Assembly (NCBI RefSeq): GCF_036182465.1
Contig: NZ_CP108081.1
Coordinates: 1,550,001 to 1,614,000, forward strand
Source: Streptomyces sp. NBC_00258
GTDB lineage: Bacteria > Actinomycetota > Actinomycetes > Streptomycetales > Streptomycetaceae
Length of the DNA stretch: 64,000 bases
Direction of reading: 5' to 3'
Shown: positions 51,959-59,713 of the stretch, piece by piece
How positions within the stretch are numbered: position 1 is the first letter of the stretch
Layout: the number at the start of each line of letters is the position of its first letter
The notes under the pieces: model-generated
Seen by the model: the letters and a program-made list of their open reading frames with translations, nothing else
Told to the model about the DNA's origin: nothing
Databases searched by the model: none
Program-made: the position numbers and the translations under genes

Positions 51959-52417
51959 ATGAGCATGTACTTCGACATCGGTGACGAGACGCTGTGGAAC
52001 CCGTCGAACGGTGCCGGCCGCCTCTTCCTACGACAGGTCGAGGTCTTCGAGGCGGAGCTCGAACTGGCCTCGGGAATCGGTCAGGGCAAGCATTGGGGCG
52101 ACCCGGACACGCTTGAGGTCGATCCGGCCGTGTACGCGGAGTTCGTACGCTGCCTCGTCGCCTGGCACTGCCGGGCGGGGCACTCCGTGATCCTCGCGCT
52201 CTCCGAAGGGTTCGTGGCGACGGCGGTCGCGCTCGCGCGGCGGGCGGGAATCGAGGTGGAGATGACCGGACCCGAGTCCGGACCCGAGTCCGGTCATGCG
52301 TGTGTTGGCGTTCGGCGCGACGTGCAGGTTCCCGGAAATCCCCGGACCACGTCGGCCGCCGTCGTCACCGCGTTGGACACCCGGGCACGGGAGATGGACC
52401 GCTGGATGGCACGCTGA
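51959..52417 (+). CDS. Hypothetical protein
   Basis: A 152-residue soluble protein starting MSMYFDIGDETLWNPSN after GGGGGA. A helical region with DPAVYAEFVRCLVAWHCRAG and VILALSEGFVATAVALARRA precedes a short repeat PESGPESG and an alanine-rich end. Codon bias supports a real gene. The family is unknown to me. It is flanked by transposase remnants on both sides. Confidence 0.65.
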   Translation: MSMYFDIGDETLWNPSNGAGRLFLRQVEVFEAELELASGIGQGKHWGDPDTLEVDPAVYAEFVRCLVAWHCRAGHSVILALSEGFVATAVALARRAGIEVEMTGPESGPESGHACVGVRRDVQVPGNPRTTSAAVVTALDTRAREMDRWMAR

Positions 52418-52480
52418 GCCGGTGCACCCAATGCCGCCCCTCACTGCCCCAACACCCCGGACCAGCCTGCCGTTTCTGCC

Positions 52481-52630
52481 TCATGGATGCCTCGTTGACG
52501 CCTCAACTGAGACTTCCGCCAAGAGGTCGTGACATTGGCGTTGGACGTGGCGGTGGACGATCAGGCAGATGGCGAGGCCAAGGATGGATTCGCGGATGTC
52601 GTCGCGTCATGTCGGCTCCCACGACCTCGC
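52481..52630 (-). pseudogene. C-terminal remnant of an IS5-like transposase
   Basis: Reverse-strand RDDIRESILGLAICLIVHRH matches the last helices of IS5-family transposases ('RDDIHEAFL.LA.CLI..R'). An in-frame TGA just upstream follows SWEPT, where intact copies have RWE. The frame ends at TGA 52481. Only this tail is left. Confidence 0.65.
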
Positions 52631-52952
52631 CGGACCAGTGCCGCACGCATAGCGGTGGCGCTGCCGCTTGACGCTGCAGCCCCAGGTGTTTGTGGCGCAT
52701 TTCAGAGCCGCGTCCTGGCCTCAGCCATCGCCCACCGCGACCCCGTCGCGGGCCGCTGACCCCACTACAAGCCCATGTCACCCGGACAGAGTGGTGGTCG
52801 CACGTCTTCACGTCCCTGTTCAGGAGGACGACGACACGTCGCCCCGAGCGGCCGCATGCGCCGCGGGCAGGCGAACTCACCCGCGCACGGCGGTGTTTGG
52901 ACCATTGACAGCGATCCGGCCGACATGACACGTTCACGGTCTGCCCCACTGA
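52631..52952. other. Gene-free stretch before the GH92 gene
   Basis: About 320 bp with no coding frame that I trust. The promoter of the GH92 gene should lie near its right end, next to the operator at 52953. Confidence 0.45.
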
Positions 52953-52964
52953 GACAACGTTGTC
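52953..52964. promoter_or_regulatory. LacI-type operator before the GH92 gene
   Basis: GACAACGTTGTC is a perfect, CG-centred 12-bp palindrome ending just before the AAGGAGG ribosome site of the GH92 gene. A bound repressor would block transcription or translation start. The motif differs from those of both LacI genes in the window, so another repressor is expected. Confidence 0.65.
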
Positions 52965-52979
52965 AAGGAGGTCTGCCCG

Positions 52980-55900
52980 ATGCGGCTGTCCGTCAGACGG
53001 ATAACGGCCCGCGCGATCGCTGTGGGCGTCGGCTTGCTCATCCCGGGCCTGCTGTTCGGGGGTGCCCTTCCGCCCATCGCGGCGGCTGCGGAGCCGGTCT
53101 CCGACCCAGCCGCACTGGTGAATCCCTTCATCGGCACCCAGAACTTCGGGAACACGTTCCCCGGAGCCGCCGCCCCGTTCGGCATGGTCCAGGTCAGTCC
53201 GGACACCGGCGGACAGGGCGGATACGACTATCAGCAGGACAAGATCCACGGATTCAGCCAGACCCACCTCTCCGGAGTCGGCTGCGGTGTCTCAGGAGAG
53301 CTGCCCATCATGCCGACCACCGGCGCGGTCGACAGCGTGAACCCGGACACGTACCGCTCCAAGTACTCGCACGACGACGAGGAAGCCACCCCCGGCTACT
53401 ACCGGGTGGGACTGTCGACGTACGACATCGATGCCGAGCTGACCGCCACGCAGCGCACGGGCTGGCAGCGGTACACCTTCCCGGCCACCGGGGCGGCGAA
53501 CGTGCTGTTCAACACCGGCAAGGCCAACCAGAACGTGTTCGACTCCGAGGTGCACGTGGTCGGCGATCGCACGGTGGAGGGGCGGGTGCGTGCCGGAGGG
53601 TTCTGTGCCGGGAAGGACCAGCACACCGTCTACTTCACCGCCACCTTCGACCGGCCCTTCAAGGATCACGGCACCTGGCGCGGTTCAACCCCTGAGCCGG
53701 GCGCTCGCGATGCCGAAGGGGACGGCGCCAATGGTGCCTGGGTGACCTTCGACGCGACCGACGACCGGGACGCCGTCGTGAAGGTGGGGTTGTCGTACAC
53801 CGGCATGGACGGTGCCCGGAAGAACCTCGCGGAGGAGACCGGGGACTCGTACGACTTCGACGCCAGGCGTGCCGCGCTGCGCGCCACCTGGGAGAAGCAG
53901 CTCTCCTCGATCAAGATCGGCGGAGGCTCCCAGGACCGGCGGAAGGTGTTCTACACCGCCCTCTACCACGCCCAGTTGCACCCGAACCTGGCCGGTGACG
54001 TCGACGGCCGCTACACGGGCTTCGACGGCGCGGTGCACACCGCCTCCGACTTCACGCCTTATCAGAACCTGTCGCTGTGGGACACCTACCGGCCGCAGAA
54101 CCAGCTGCTGGAGATGGTGGAGCCACGCGTCGCCCGGGACGTCGCCCTGTCGGTCCTCGCGATCGGCAAGGACGGCGGGTGGCTGCCCAGGTGGGCCCTC
54201 GCCAACAGCGAGACCAACATCATGACCGGCGACCCCGTGACACCCTTCCTCGTCGAGGCATGGTCGAAGGGCCTGCTGGCCGGTCACGAGGACGAGGCCT
54301 ACGCGCTGCTGAGGAAGAACGCGACCAGCACCCCGCCCGCCGACTCCCCGTACAACGGCCGCTCCGCCGTGGACCAGTACAGCAAGCGCGGCTACGTGCC
54401 CTCCGGCCTGCAGCTGAAGAAGGACTGCGCGGACAAGGGCGGCGACAACGACTGCACCCACCCGGCTTCGGCGACCCTGGAGTACTCGGCGGCAGACGCG
54501 TCACTGGCCCTGATGGCCAAGGGGCTCGGGCACGACTCCGACGCACGGCAGTTCGCGGCCCGCGGCCAGTGGTACTGCAATCTGTGGGACTCCTCGATCG
54601 GCCAGTTCCGGCCTCGCACGACCGCGGGGACGTGGATGACACCGTATGACCCGGTCGAAGCGGGCCACCAGTTCCACGAGGGCGGCGCGTACCAGTACCA
54701 GTGGCTCGTGCCTCAGGACCCCGCAGGTCTCGTCGGGCTGATGGGCGGCCGGAAGGCCACGGAGAAGCGGCTCGACTCCTTCTTCGCCTACGACAAGCTG
54801 CTCACCGACCCGGCGGGCACGGCACGCGAGGACTGGATCTCCCAGCCGTACGACTACTACGGCAAGCCGACCTACAACCCGAACAACGAGCCCGATCTCC
54901 ACGCGCCTTACATGTATCTGTGGGCGGGCGCGCCGGCGAAGACGGCGACCGTGGTGCGCGCCGCGATGACGCTGTTCACGAACGGGCCCGACGGCATGAC
55001 CGGCAACGACGACCTGGGCACCATGTCGGCCTGGTACGTGTTCTCCTCGCTCGGCCTCTACCCGACGATGAGCGGCGGCGACTTCCTGGCGCTGTCCAGC
55101 CCGCAGTTCGATTCGGCGGCCATCACGATCGGCCGGTACGGGAAACGGCAGGGCGGCACGCTGACGATCAAAGCGCCGGGGGTGAGCGACACCAACCGGT
55201 ACGTACAGCGTGCGTCGTTCGACGGCCGGGACGTGAAGCGCACCTGGCTGGACTGGGACAAGGTCTCGCACGGCGGCACCCTGGTCCACCGGCTCGGTGC
55301 GACGCCGTCGGCCTGGGGCACCGGTGCGGGTGCCCAGCCGCCGTCGGTCAACCGGGCGGTTGCCGACGGCCGACGCCAGCTGGATGCGTCCCTGCGGAGT
55401 TCCTCCGACGTCGTCCCGGTCGGCGACACGGCTCAGACCGCCCACCTGACCCTGGACGTCCTCGGACAGGCGCCCGGTGAGCTGCGGGCGTCGGTGACGG
55501 CTCAGGCGCCCACCGGCTGGCAGGTGACGACGACTCCGCGCTCGCCGCTGCGGATCCGGTCCCTGCGCCTGCCCGTGCAGAAGACGGTGTCCGTGGAGGT
55601 GACCGTGCCACCCGGCACCGCCGCCGGGTCGTACCCGGTGCGCCTCCTGGTCGAGGCGAAGGGAGCGGGCCGAGTGACCCGGGACGCCACCGTCGAGGTG
55701 CGCCCGGCCGCAAAGTGTGCAACAGCCACGGACAAGCAGTGCGCAGTGGACCTGAACAGGGACATGGCGCACGACGGGACGGCGAGCGTGGACAAGCCGG
55801 GCCAGGGTGACTTCGACGGATCGGGCTGGAGTTACGACGCCGGCCTGCTTCCTGCCGCCGGTCCTGTCACCTGGGACGGCGTGAGGTACGAGGCACCGGA

Positions 55901-56273
55901 TCCGACCGGGACCGCCGCGAACTTCGTCGAGGCCCGCGGCCAGACGCTGCTCGTGCCCGCCCGAAGCCACGGCACCCTGCGCCTGGTGGCCGCGTCGCAC
56001 AACGGGCCGGTGACGACCGGGCTGACCGTCCGATACGCCGACGGCAGCAGCTCCGAGCTACCGCTCAAGGTCGGCGACTGGGCCGGGTCGGCCCCCGACG
56101 GCAGCACCGTCGTCCTCGACATGCCCCACCGGATCAAGGCCGGCCAGGGCGTCGACGGACCGCCGGTACGGCTGTTCGGCAGTTCCATCGAGTTGGACGA
56201 CGCCAAGGTGATCCGCTCGTTGACACTGCCGGACGATCCACGGGTCGAGGTGTACGCGATCACGCTGTCCTAG
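52980..56273 (+). CDS. Secreted GH92 alpha-1,2-mannosidase with C-terminal NEW3 and NPCBM-like modules
   Basis: A 1,097-residue protein. The signal peptide covers about residues 1-38 (GVGLLIPGLLFGGALPPIAA). The GH92 core runs from VNPFIGTQNFGNTFPGAAAP to about residue 770, with GHQFHEGGAYQYQWLVPQDP (general-acid Glu) and GNDDLGTMSAWYVFSSLGLY (catalytic aspartate pair). After it come a NEW3-type beta-sandwich (about 810-910) and a C-terminal beta module (about 920-1097), possibly carbohydrate-binding. GH92 enzymes are calcium-dependent exo-mannosidases that release mannose from N-glycans or fungal mannan. AAGGAGG precedes ATG 52980. Confidence 0.95.
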   Translation: MRLSVRRITARAIAVGVGLLIPGLLFGGALPPIAAAAEPVSDPAALVNPFIGTQNFGNTFPGAAAPFGMVQVSPDTGGQGGYDYQQDKIHGFSQTHLSGVGCGVSGELPIMPTTGAVDSVNPDTYRSKYSHDDEEATPGYYRVGLSTYDIDAELTATQRTGWQRYTFPATGAANVLFNTGKANQNVFDSEVHVVGDRTVEGRVRAGGFCAGKDQHTVYFTATFDRPFKDHGTWRGSTPEPGARDAEGDGANGAWVTFDATDDRDAVVKVGLSYTGMDGARKNLAEETGDSYDFDARRAALRATWEKQLSSIKIGGGSQDRRKVFYTALYHAQLHPNLAGDVDGRYTGFDGAVHTASDFTPYQNLSLWDTYRPQNQLLEMVEPRVARDVALSVLAIGKDGGWLPRWALANSETNIMTGDPVTPFLVEAWSKGLLAGHEDEAYALLRKNATSTPPADSPYNGRSAVDQYSKRGYVPSGLQLKKDCADKGGDNDCTHPASATLEYSAADASLALMAKGLGHDSDARQFAARGQWYCNLWDSSIGQFRPRTTAGTWMTPYDPVEAGHQFHEGGAYQYQWLVPQDPAGLVGLMGGRKATEKRLDSFFAYDKLLTDPAGTAREDWISQPYDYYGKPTYNPNNEPDLHAPYMYLWAGAPAKTATVVRAAMTLFTNGPDGMTGNDDLGTMSAWYVFSSLGLYPTMSGGDFLALSSPQFDSAAITIGRYGKRQGGTLTIKAPGVSDTNRYVQRASFDGRDVKRTWLDWDKVSHGGTLVHRLGATPSAWGTGAGAQPPSVNRAVADGRRQLDASLRSSSDVVPVGDTAQTAHLTLDVLGQAPGELRASVTAQAPTGWQVTTTPRSPLRIRSLRLPVQKTVSVEVTVPPGTAAGSYPVRLLVEAKGAGRVTRDATVEVRPAAKCATATDKQCAVDLNRDMAHDGTASVDKPGQGDFDGSGWSYDAGLLPAAGPVTWDGVRYEAPDPTGTAANFVEARGQTLLVPARSHGTLRLVAASHNGPVTTGLTVRYADGSSSELPLKVGDWAGSAPDGSTVVLDMPHRIKAGQGVDGPPVRLFGSSIELDDAKVIRSLTLPDDPRVEVYAITLS

Positions 56274-56660
56274 GCGGCTTGCGGGGCGGGGGCAGCCGTC
56301 CCCCTCTCTCCAAGGTCCTGATGTCCATGCCCGGCATCGGTATCGGCATCAGGACCGGGGCCCGCATCGGAACGCGTACCGAGGCCAACGCGTACCGAGG
56401 GTGCTGAGCCGGTCGCGCTTCCGGAGGTGGCGGGGCACGCTGGAAGCACCCACTCGTGATGCACGGGGCCGTCCGGTGCGGGGACGAGCCCCCGTGCCGG
56501 TACACGGGAACAGGAGCACGGAGCACAGGAGCACAGGAGCACAGGACGAGGTGACCACGTATGTGCCACGGGGTCGTGCCACCGTTGCGGCAGGCTTCTC
56601 GCAGCCGTCGTGGCTCTCGTATGCCTCGTCGCCCTCTCGTTCTGGAGCGGAGCGCGGGAC
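56274..56660. other. Gene-free stretch with small repeats
   Basis: About 390 bp between GH92 and the BrkB-like gene. It contains two copies of ACGCGTACCGAGG near 56371-56401, the hairpin arms GCACGGGG and CCCCGTGC (56461-56497) and the 8-bp tandem repeat at 56511-56548. Reverse-strand frames here are shadows of the next gene. No GH92 terminator is obvious, apart from a short GGGGG/CCCCC stem right after its stop. Confidence 0.45.
56511..56548. repeat. Tandem repeat of GGAGCACA
   Basis: Four near-perfect copies of an 8-bp unit (AGGAGCAC, GGAGCACA and so on) in non-coding DNA upstream of the BrkB-like gene. Confidence 0.8.
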
Positions 56661-57689
56661 ATGACCCGCCTTTCGGACCCGTCTGAGCCGTCCGAGTCCT
56701 CCGAGTCCTCTGCATCGTCCGGCGCAACGGGGCCTCCGGACTCCACGGGGGCGTCGGAATCTCCGGGTTCCGCGCACCCCGGCCGATCAGGCAGGGGCAG
56801 GAGCGGGGGCACGGACAAAGCCAGGGGCTGGACGCACCTACACAGCCGCAGGCACCGGTCGGCGGAACTGGGGCGCTTCCTCCATGACAGGGGCACCCAC
56901 GTTTGGCAGCGTGGCAAAGAAGTGGAGCTGATGCACCGGGCCATGGGCTTCGCGGCGCTGGGACTGGTGACGCTCGCGCCGCTGCTGATCGTGGTGGCGG
57001 CGGCCCTTCCGATCCAGGAACGCGGGTTCGCCCTGTGGATCGTGGACGGCATGGGGCTGTCCGGACGCCCCGCCGACGCCGTACAGGACCTCTTCGCCGC
57101 ACCCGGCACGGTCCTGAGCACGACCAGCGTCCTGAGCGTGGTGCTGCTCGCGCTCTTCGGAGTGACGTTCGCGGGCAGCGTCCAGACCGGTTACGAAAAG
57201 GTGTGGGACCTGCAGGCCGGGCGCTGGCACACCGTATGGAGACGCGTGGTGTGGCTCGCCGCTCTTACGGCCTACCTCTTCGCCGAAGCGCAGAGCGTGG
57301 CCGTCCTGGGGTCGGGAACCCTGCGCTCGTGGGGCCGCATCGGGCTGTCCTCCCTGATCGGCGTCCTCTTCTTCTGGTGGGCACAGCGTTTCCTGCTGGG
57401 CGGCCGCATCCCCTGGCGCGCCCTCCTGCCGGGGGCCATCGCCACGGTGGCGGGCCTGGTCGGCCTGCGCCTGTTCTCGTCCCTGGTCTTCTCCCCGCTC
57501 ATCGTGAGCAACGCGGTCTCGTACGGTTCGGTCGGCACCGTCCTGATCGTGACGTCCTGGCTCATCGGTGTCGGCTTCGTCGTCTTCGGCGGCGCCCTCG
57601 TCGGTCGCTACTGGTACCTCCACGAACCGCACCACGTTCCACACCCCCACCCTCGCGCCCGGTCCCGCTCCCGCTCCCGGAAGCGCTGA
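56661..57689 (+). CDS. YihY/BrkB-like membrane protein
   Basis: A 342-residue protein with a low-complexity Ser/Glu/Gly-rich N-terminal tail (SDPSEPSESSESSASSGATG), then six membrane helices from AMGFAALGLVTLAPLLIVVA to LIVTSWLIGVGFVVFGG. The pattern of the YihY/virulence BrkB family (formerly misnamed RNase BN) is seen in FAGSVQTGYEKVWDLQAGRW. It ends in an Arg/Ser/His-rich cytoplasmic tail. The function of the family is unsettled. ATG 56661 (MTRLSDPSE) is chosen because GGAGCGGAG precedes it; an upstream in-frame start at 56610 is possible. Confidence 0.8.
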   Translation: MTRLSDPSEPSESSESSASSGATGPPDSTGASESPGSAHPGRSGRGRSGGTDKARGWTHLHSRRHRSAELGRFLHDRGTHVWQRGKEVELMHRAMGFAALGLVTLAPLLIVVAAALPIQERGFALWIVDGMGLSGRPADAVQDLFAAPGTVLSTTSVLSVVLLALFGVTFAGSVQTGYEKVWDLQAGRWHTVWRRVVWLAALTAYLFAEAQSVAVLGSGTLRSWGRIGLSSLIGVLFFWWAQRFLLGGRIPWRALLPGAIATVAGLVGLRLFSSLVFSPLIVSNAVSYGSVGTVLIVTSWLIGVGFVVFGGALVGRYWYLHEPHHVPHPHPRARSRSRSRKR

Positions 57690-57738
57690 AGCTCCGAGAC
57701 GCTCGTCGGCCTGAAACGGGGCAGACCGCCTGCCCGAC

Positions 57739-57762
57739 GGCTGCGGCTGCGGCTGCGGCTGC
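57739..57762. repeat. Hexamer repeat (GGCTGC)4
   Basis: Four perfect tandem copies between the convergent BrkB-like and MFS genes, 12 bp from the MFS stop. Slippage may change the copy number. Confidence 0.85.
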
Positions 57763-57773
57763 GCCCGACAGAC

Positions 57774-59063
57774 CTACCCAGCAGCAGCCGTCGCCGCGTC
57801 GGCAACCCCGCGGGCGGTTGGCTCCGCGGTGGCAGGCGGCGTGCGGTAGGCGCGGAGAGGGGCGTTGGCCGCGGCCACGGCGGCAATCGCCAGGACGGCG
57901 GACAGGCCGCCGGCGACCAGGGCGAAGGAGGCGGAGGTGGCCGACGCCAGAAGGCCGCCACGGAAGTTGCCGAGTTCGGGCCCCGCGACACCGATGACGT
58001 GTTCCACGGAGGAAACCCTCCCCCGGTACGCATCCGGAGTCTCCAACTGGACCAGGGCGCTTCGGGTGACCACGGACACCGTGTCGGCGGCACCGGCCAC
58101 GGCCAGGCAACCGAGCGCCAGCCACAGCGGCCCGGCAAGGCCGAAGCAGGCCAGCGCCACGCCCCAGACGCCGGCCGCGGAGAGCTGGACCAGGCCGCCT
58201 CGGCGCCGGCGCGTCACCGTGCCGGAGAGCAGGCCGGCTGTGATCCCACCGACCGCGACGGCCGAGAGGAACAGGCCGAGGGTCTGCGGGTTGCCGTCGA
58301 AGCGGATTTCGTTGACCAGCGGGAAGAGTGCGATGGGCATGGCGAACAACGTCGCGGACAGGTCGGTGGCCATCGAGCCCCACAGCGTCGGACGGCGCAG
58401 GATGATCCCCCAGCCGCCGCGCTCCGGACGGCGCCTGCCGCCCGCCGCGTCGGCACCCTCGGGCTTCATGGCCGGGAGGCGGATCACCGCGAGCATCGAG
58501 ACGGCGACGGCCACGGCCTGTGCTGCGTAGGCGGCAGGAAAGCCCCAGTGGGCGATGATCAGCCCGGCCAGCGCGGGCCCGGCCAGCATCGCCGCCTGGA
58601 ACGAGACGTTGGTCAGCGCGAGACCGGCGGCGACCTGGTCGGAAGACAGCAACCGGACCGGAAACGTACGCCGGGCAGGGGCGCCGAGCGCGCCGCAGGC
58701 GGTCCCGACGGCGACCAGGGCGAGCAGCAGCGGCACGTTTCGGTTGTCCGCCAGCGCCTGGGCGCACAGCCCTGCGGCGGCCAGCAGTTGACCTACGGAG
58801 GTGGCCCGTACCACCGCACGGCGGTCGACGGAGTCGGCCAACGTGCCGCCGAGCAGTCCGAACACCACCATCGGCAGGCCGGTCGCAAGCCCGATGGCGC
58901 CGGTGCCGACCGGGCTGCCGGTCAGGTCCCACACCTGGGCCAGCACCGCCACGGTGGCTATCTGCCCGCCGAGTTGAGAGGCCGAGGATCCGATCCACAG
59001 GTCGCGGAACGGCCGGCTGCTTCGCAGCGGGCGGGTGTCGAGGAACCGGATACGCCACCTCAT
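57774..59063 (-). CDS. MFS transporter (EntS-like)
   Basis: A 429-residue membrane protein with twelve predicted helices. SSRPFRDLWIGSSASQLGGQ and GGTLADSVDRRAVVRATSVG match the first helices and the conserved loop 2-3 of EntS-type exporters. LETPDAYRGRVSSVEHVIGV is the conserved sequence before helix 10. ATG 59063 overlaps the MarR stop by 4 nt, so the two are one operon and the MarR protein should regulate this exporter. The substrate is unknown; siderophores and drugs are common for the group. Confidence 0.88.
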   Translation of the reverse strand: MRWRIRFLDTRPLRSSRPFRDLWIGSSASQLGGQIATVAVLAQVWDLTGSPVGTGAIGLATGLPMVVFGLLGGTLADSVDRRAVVRATSVGQLLAAAGLCAQALADNRNVPLLLALVAVGTACGALGAPARRTFPVRLLSSDQVAAGLALTNVSFQAAMLAGPALAGLIIAHWGFPAAYAAQAVAVAVSMLAVIRLPAMKPEGADAAGGRRRPERGGWGIILRRPTLWGSMATDLSATLFAMPIALFPLVNEIRFDGNPQTLGLFLSAVAVGGITAGLLSGTVTRRRRGGLVQLSAAGVWGVALACFGLAGPLWLALGCLAVAGAADTVSVVTRSALVQLETPDAYRGRVSSVEHVIGVAGPELGNFRGGLLASATSASFALVAGGLSAVLAIAAVAAANAPLRAYRTPPATAEPTARGVADAATAAAG

Positions 59064-59548
59064 CCCGAAGGCTCGACGAGGTGGTGGAGGATCCGCTGCC
59101 GCATCGACCGGCGTTCCAGCGCCCGCCGCACCTCCTCGACAACGGTGGTCAGCGCGTACGGAATCTCTGCGTCCAGCTCAGCGACCGTCGCGTGCGTGGC
59201 GCGCCACTCGGCCTCCAGGAACGGCACCAGCGACCGGCCGCGCTCGGTCAGGTCGATCCGGCGGGTGCGGGCGTCGGGCCCCGGCTCGGAGGTGACCAGA
59301 CCCTCCTTGCGCATGGCGGCGATGGTCTGGCTGATCGCGGAGTGCGAGCGGTCCAGGGACTCCGCGAGCTCACGGATGGTCAGTGGCCCGGTGTGGGCAA
59401 GCCGGATCAGCGGATAGGCGAACCGCGGCCGTACTCCCTGGATGCCACGTTCGACGTAGACCTGCTCGATCTCGGCGTCCATGGCGGCCAGCAGCTGGTG
59501 CAGTGCCTGCCAGGGATCGGGCCGCGCCGTGGGATCAGAATATGTCAC
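59060..59548 (-). CDS. MarR-family transcriptional regulator
   Basis: A 162-residue regulator starting at GTG 59548 (VTYSDPTARPDPWQALHQLL). The winged helix is PLTIRELAESLDRSHSAISQ with TIAAMRKEGLVTSEPGPDAR and the wing RTRRIDLTERG. A dyad at 59548-59569 covers the start codon itself, which suggests autorepression and possibly a leaderless or near-leaderless mRNA, because no ribosome site is seen before the GTG. It is translationally coupled to the MFS gene. Confidence 0.9.
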   Translation of the reverse strand: MTYSDPTARPDPWQALHQLLAAMDAEIEQVYVERGIQGVRPRFAYPLIRLAHTGPLTIRELAESLDRSHSAISQTIAAMRKEGLVTSEPGPDARTRRIDLTERGRSLVPFLEAEWRATHATVAELDAEIPYALTTVVEEVRRALERRSMRQRILHHLVEPSG

Positions 59549-59569
59549 AGCGCTAATATAACAGCGCTG
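59548..59569. promoter_or_regulatory. MarR operator overlapping the marR start codon
   Basis: CAGCGCT-N8-AGCGCTG is a perfect 7-bp inverted repeat with an AT-rich centre (AATATAAC). Its left edge overlaps the GTG start on the reverse strand. The AT spacer may also be the -10 region, so binding would block transcription. Confidence 0.75.
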
Positions 59570-59713
59570 CGATAATTGGCGGCCCTTCACCTGGACCTCA
59601 TCGGGCGCACCCGTTCCAGTTGCGGGAGCGACCGCTGACCCGAGGGGTTTCCGGCGTATACGCTCCCTTTCTGCGGCCGTACGAATCGCACAGGCGAACA
59701 GGGGGAGTTCGAG

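Noticed and set aside
49103..52630. Active mobile element or integrative island with att sites
   Set aside because: All transposase pieces are truncated or frameshifted. I found no integrase, no tRNA and no matching direct repeats at the borders.
54501..56000. 499-codon reverse frame inside the GH92 gene
   Set aside because: The forward frame is an unmistakable GH92 enzyme. The reverse frame is a Gly/Arg/Val-rich shadow.
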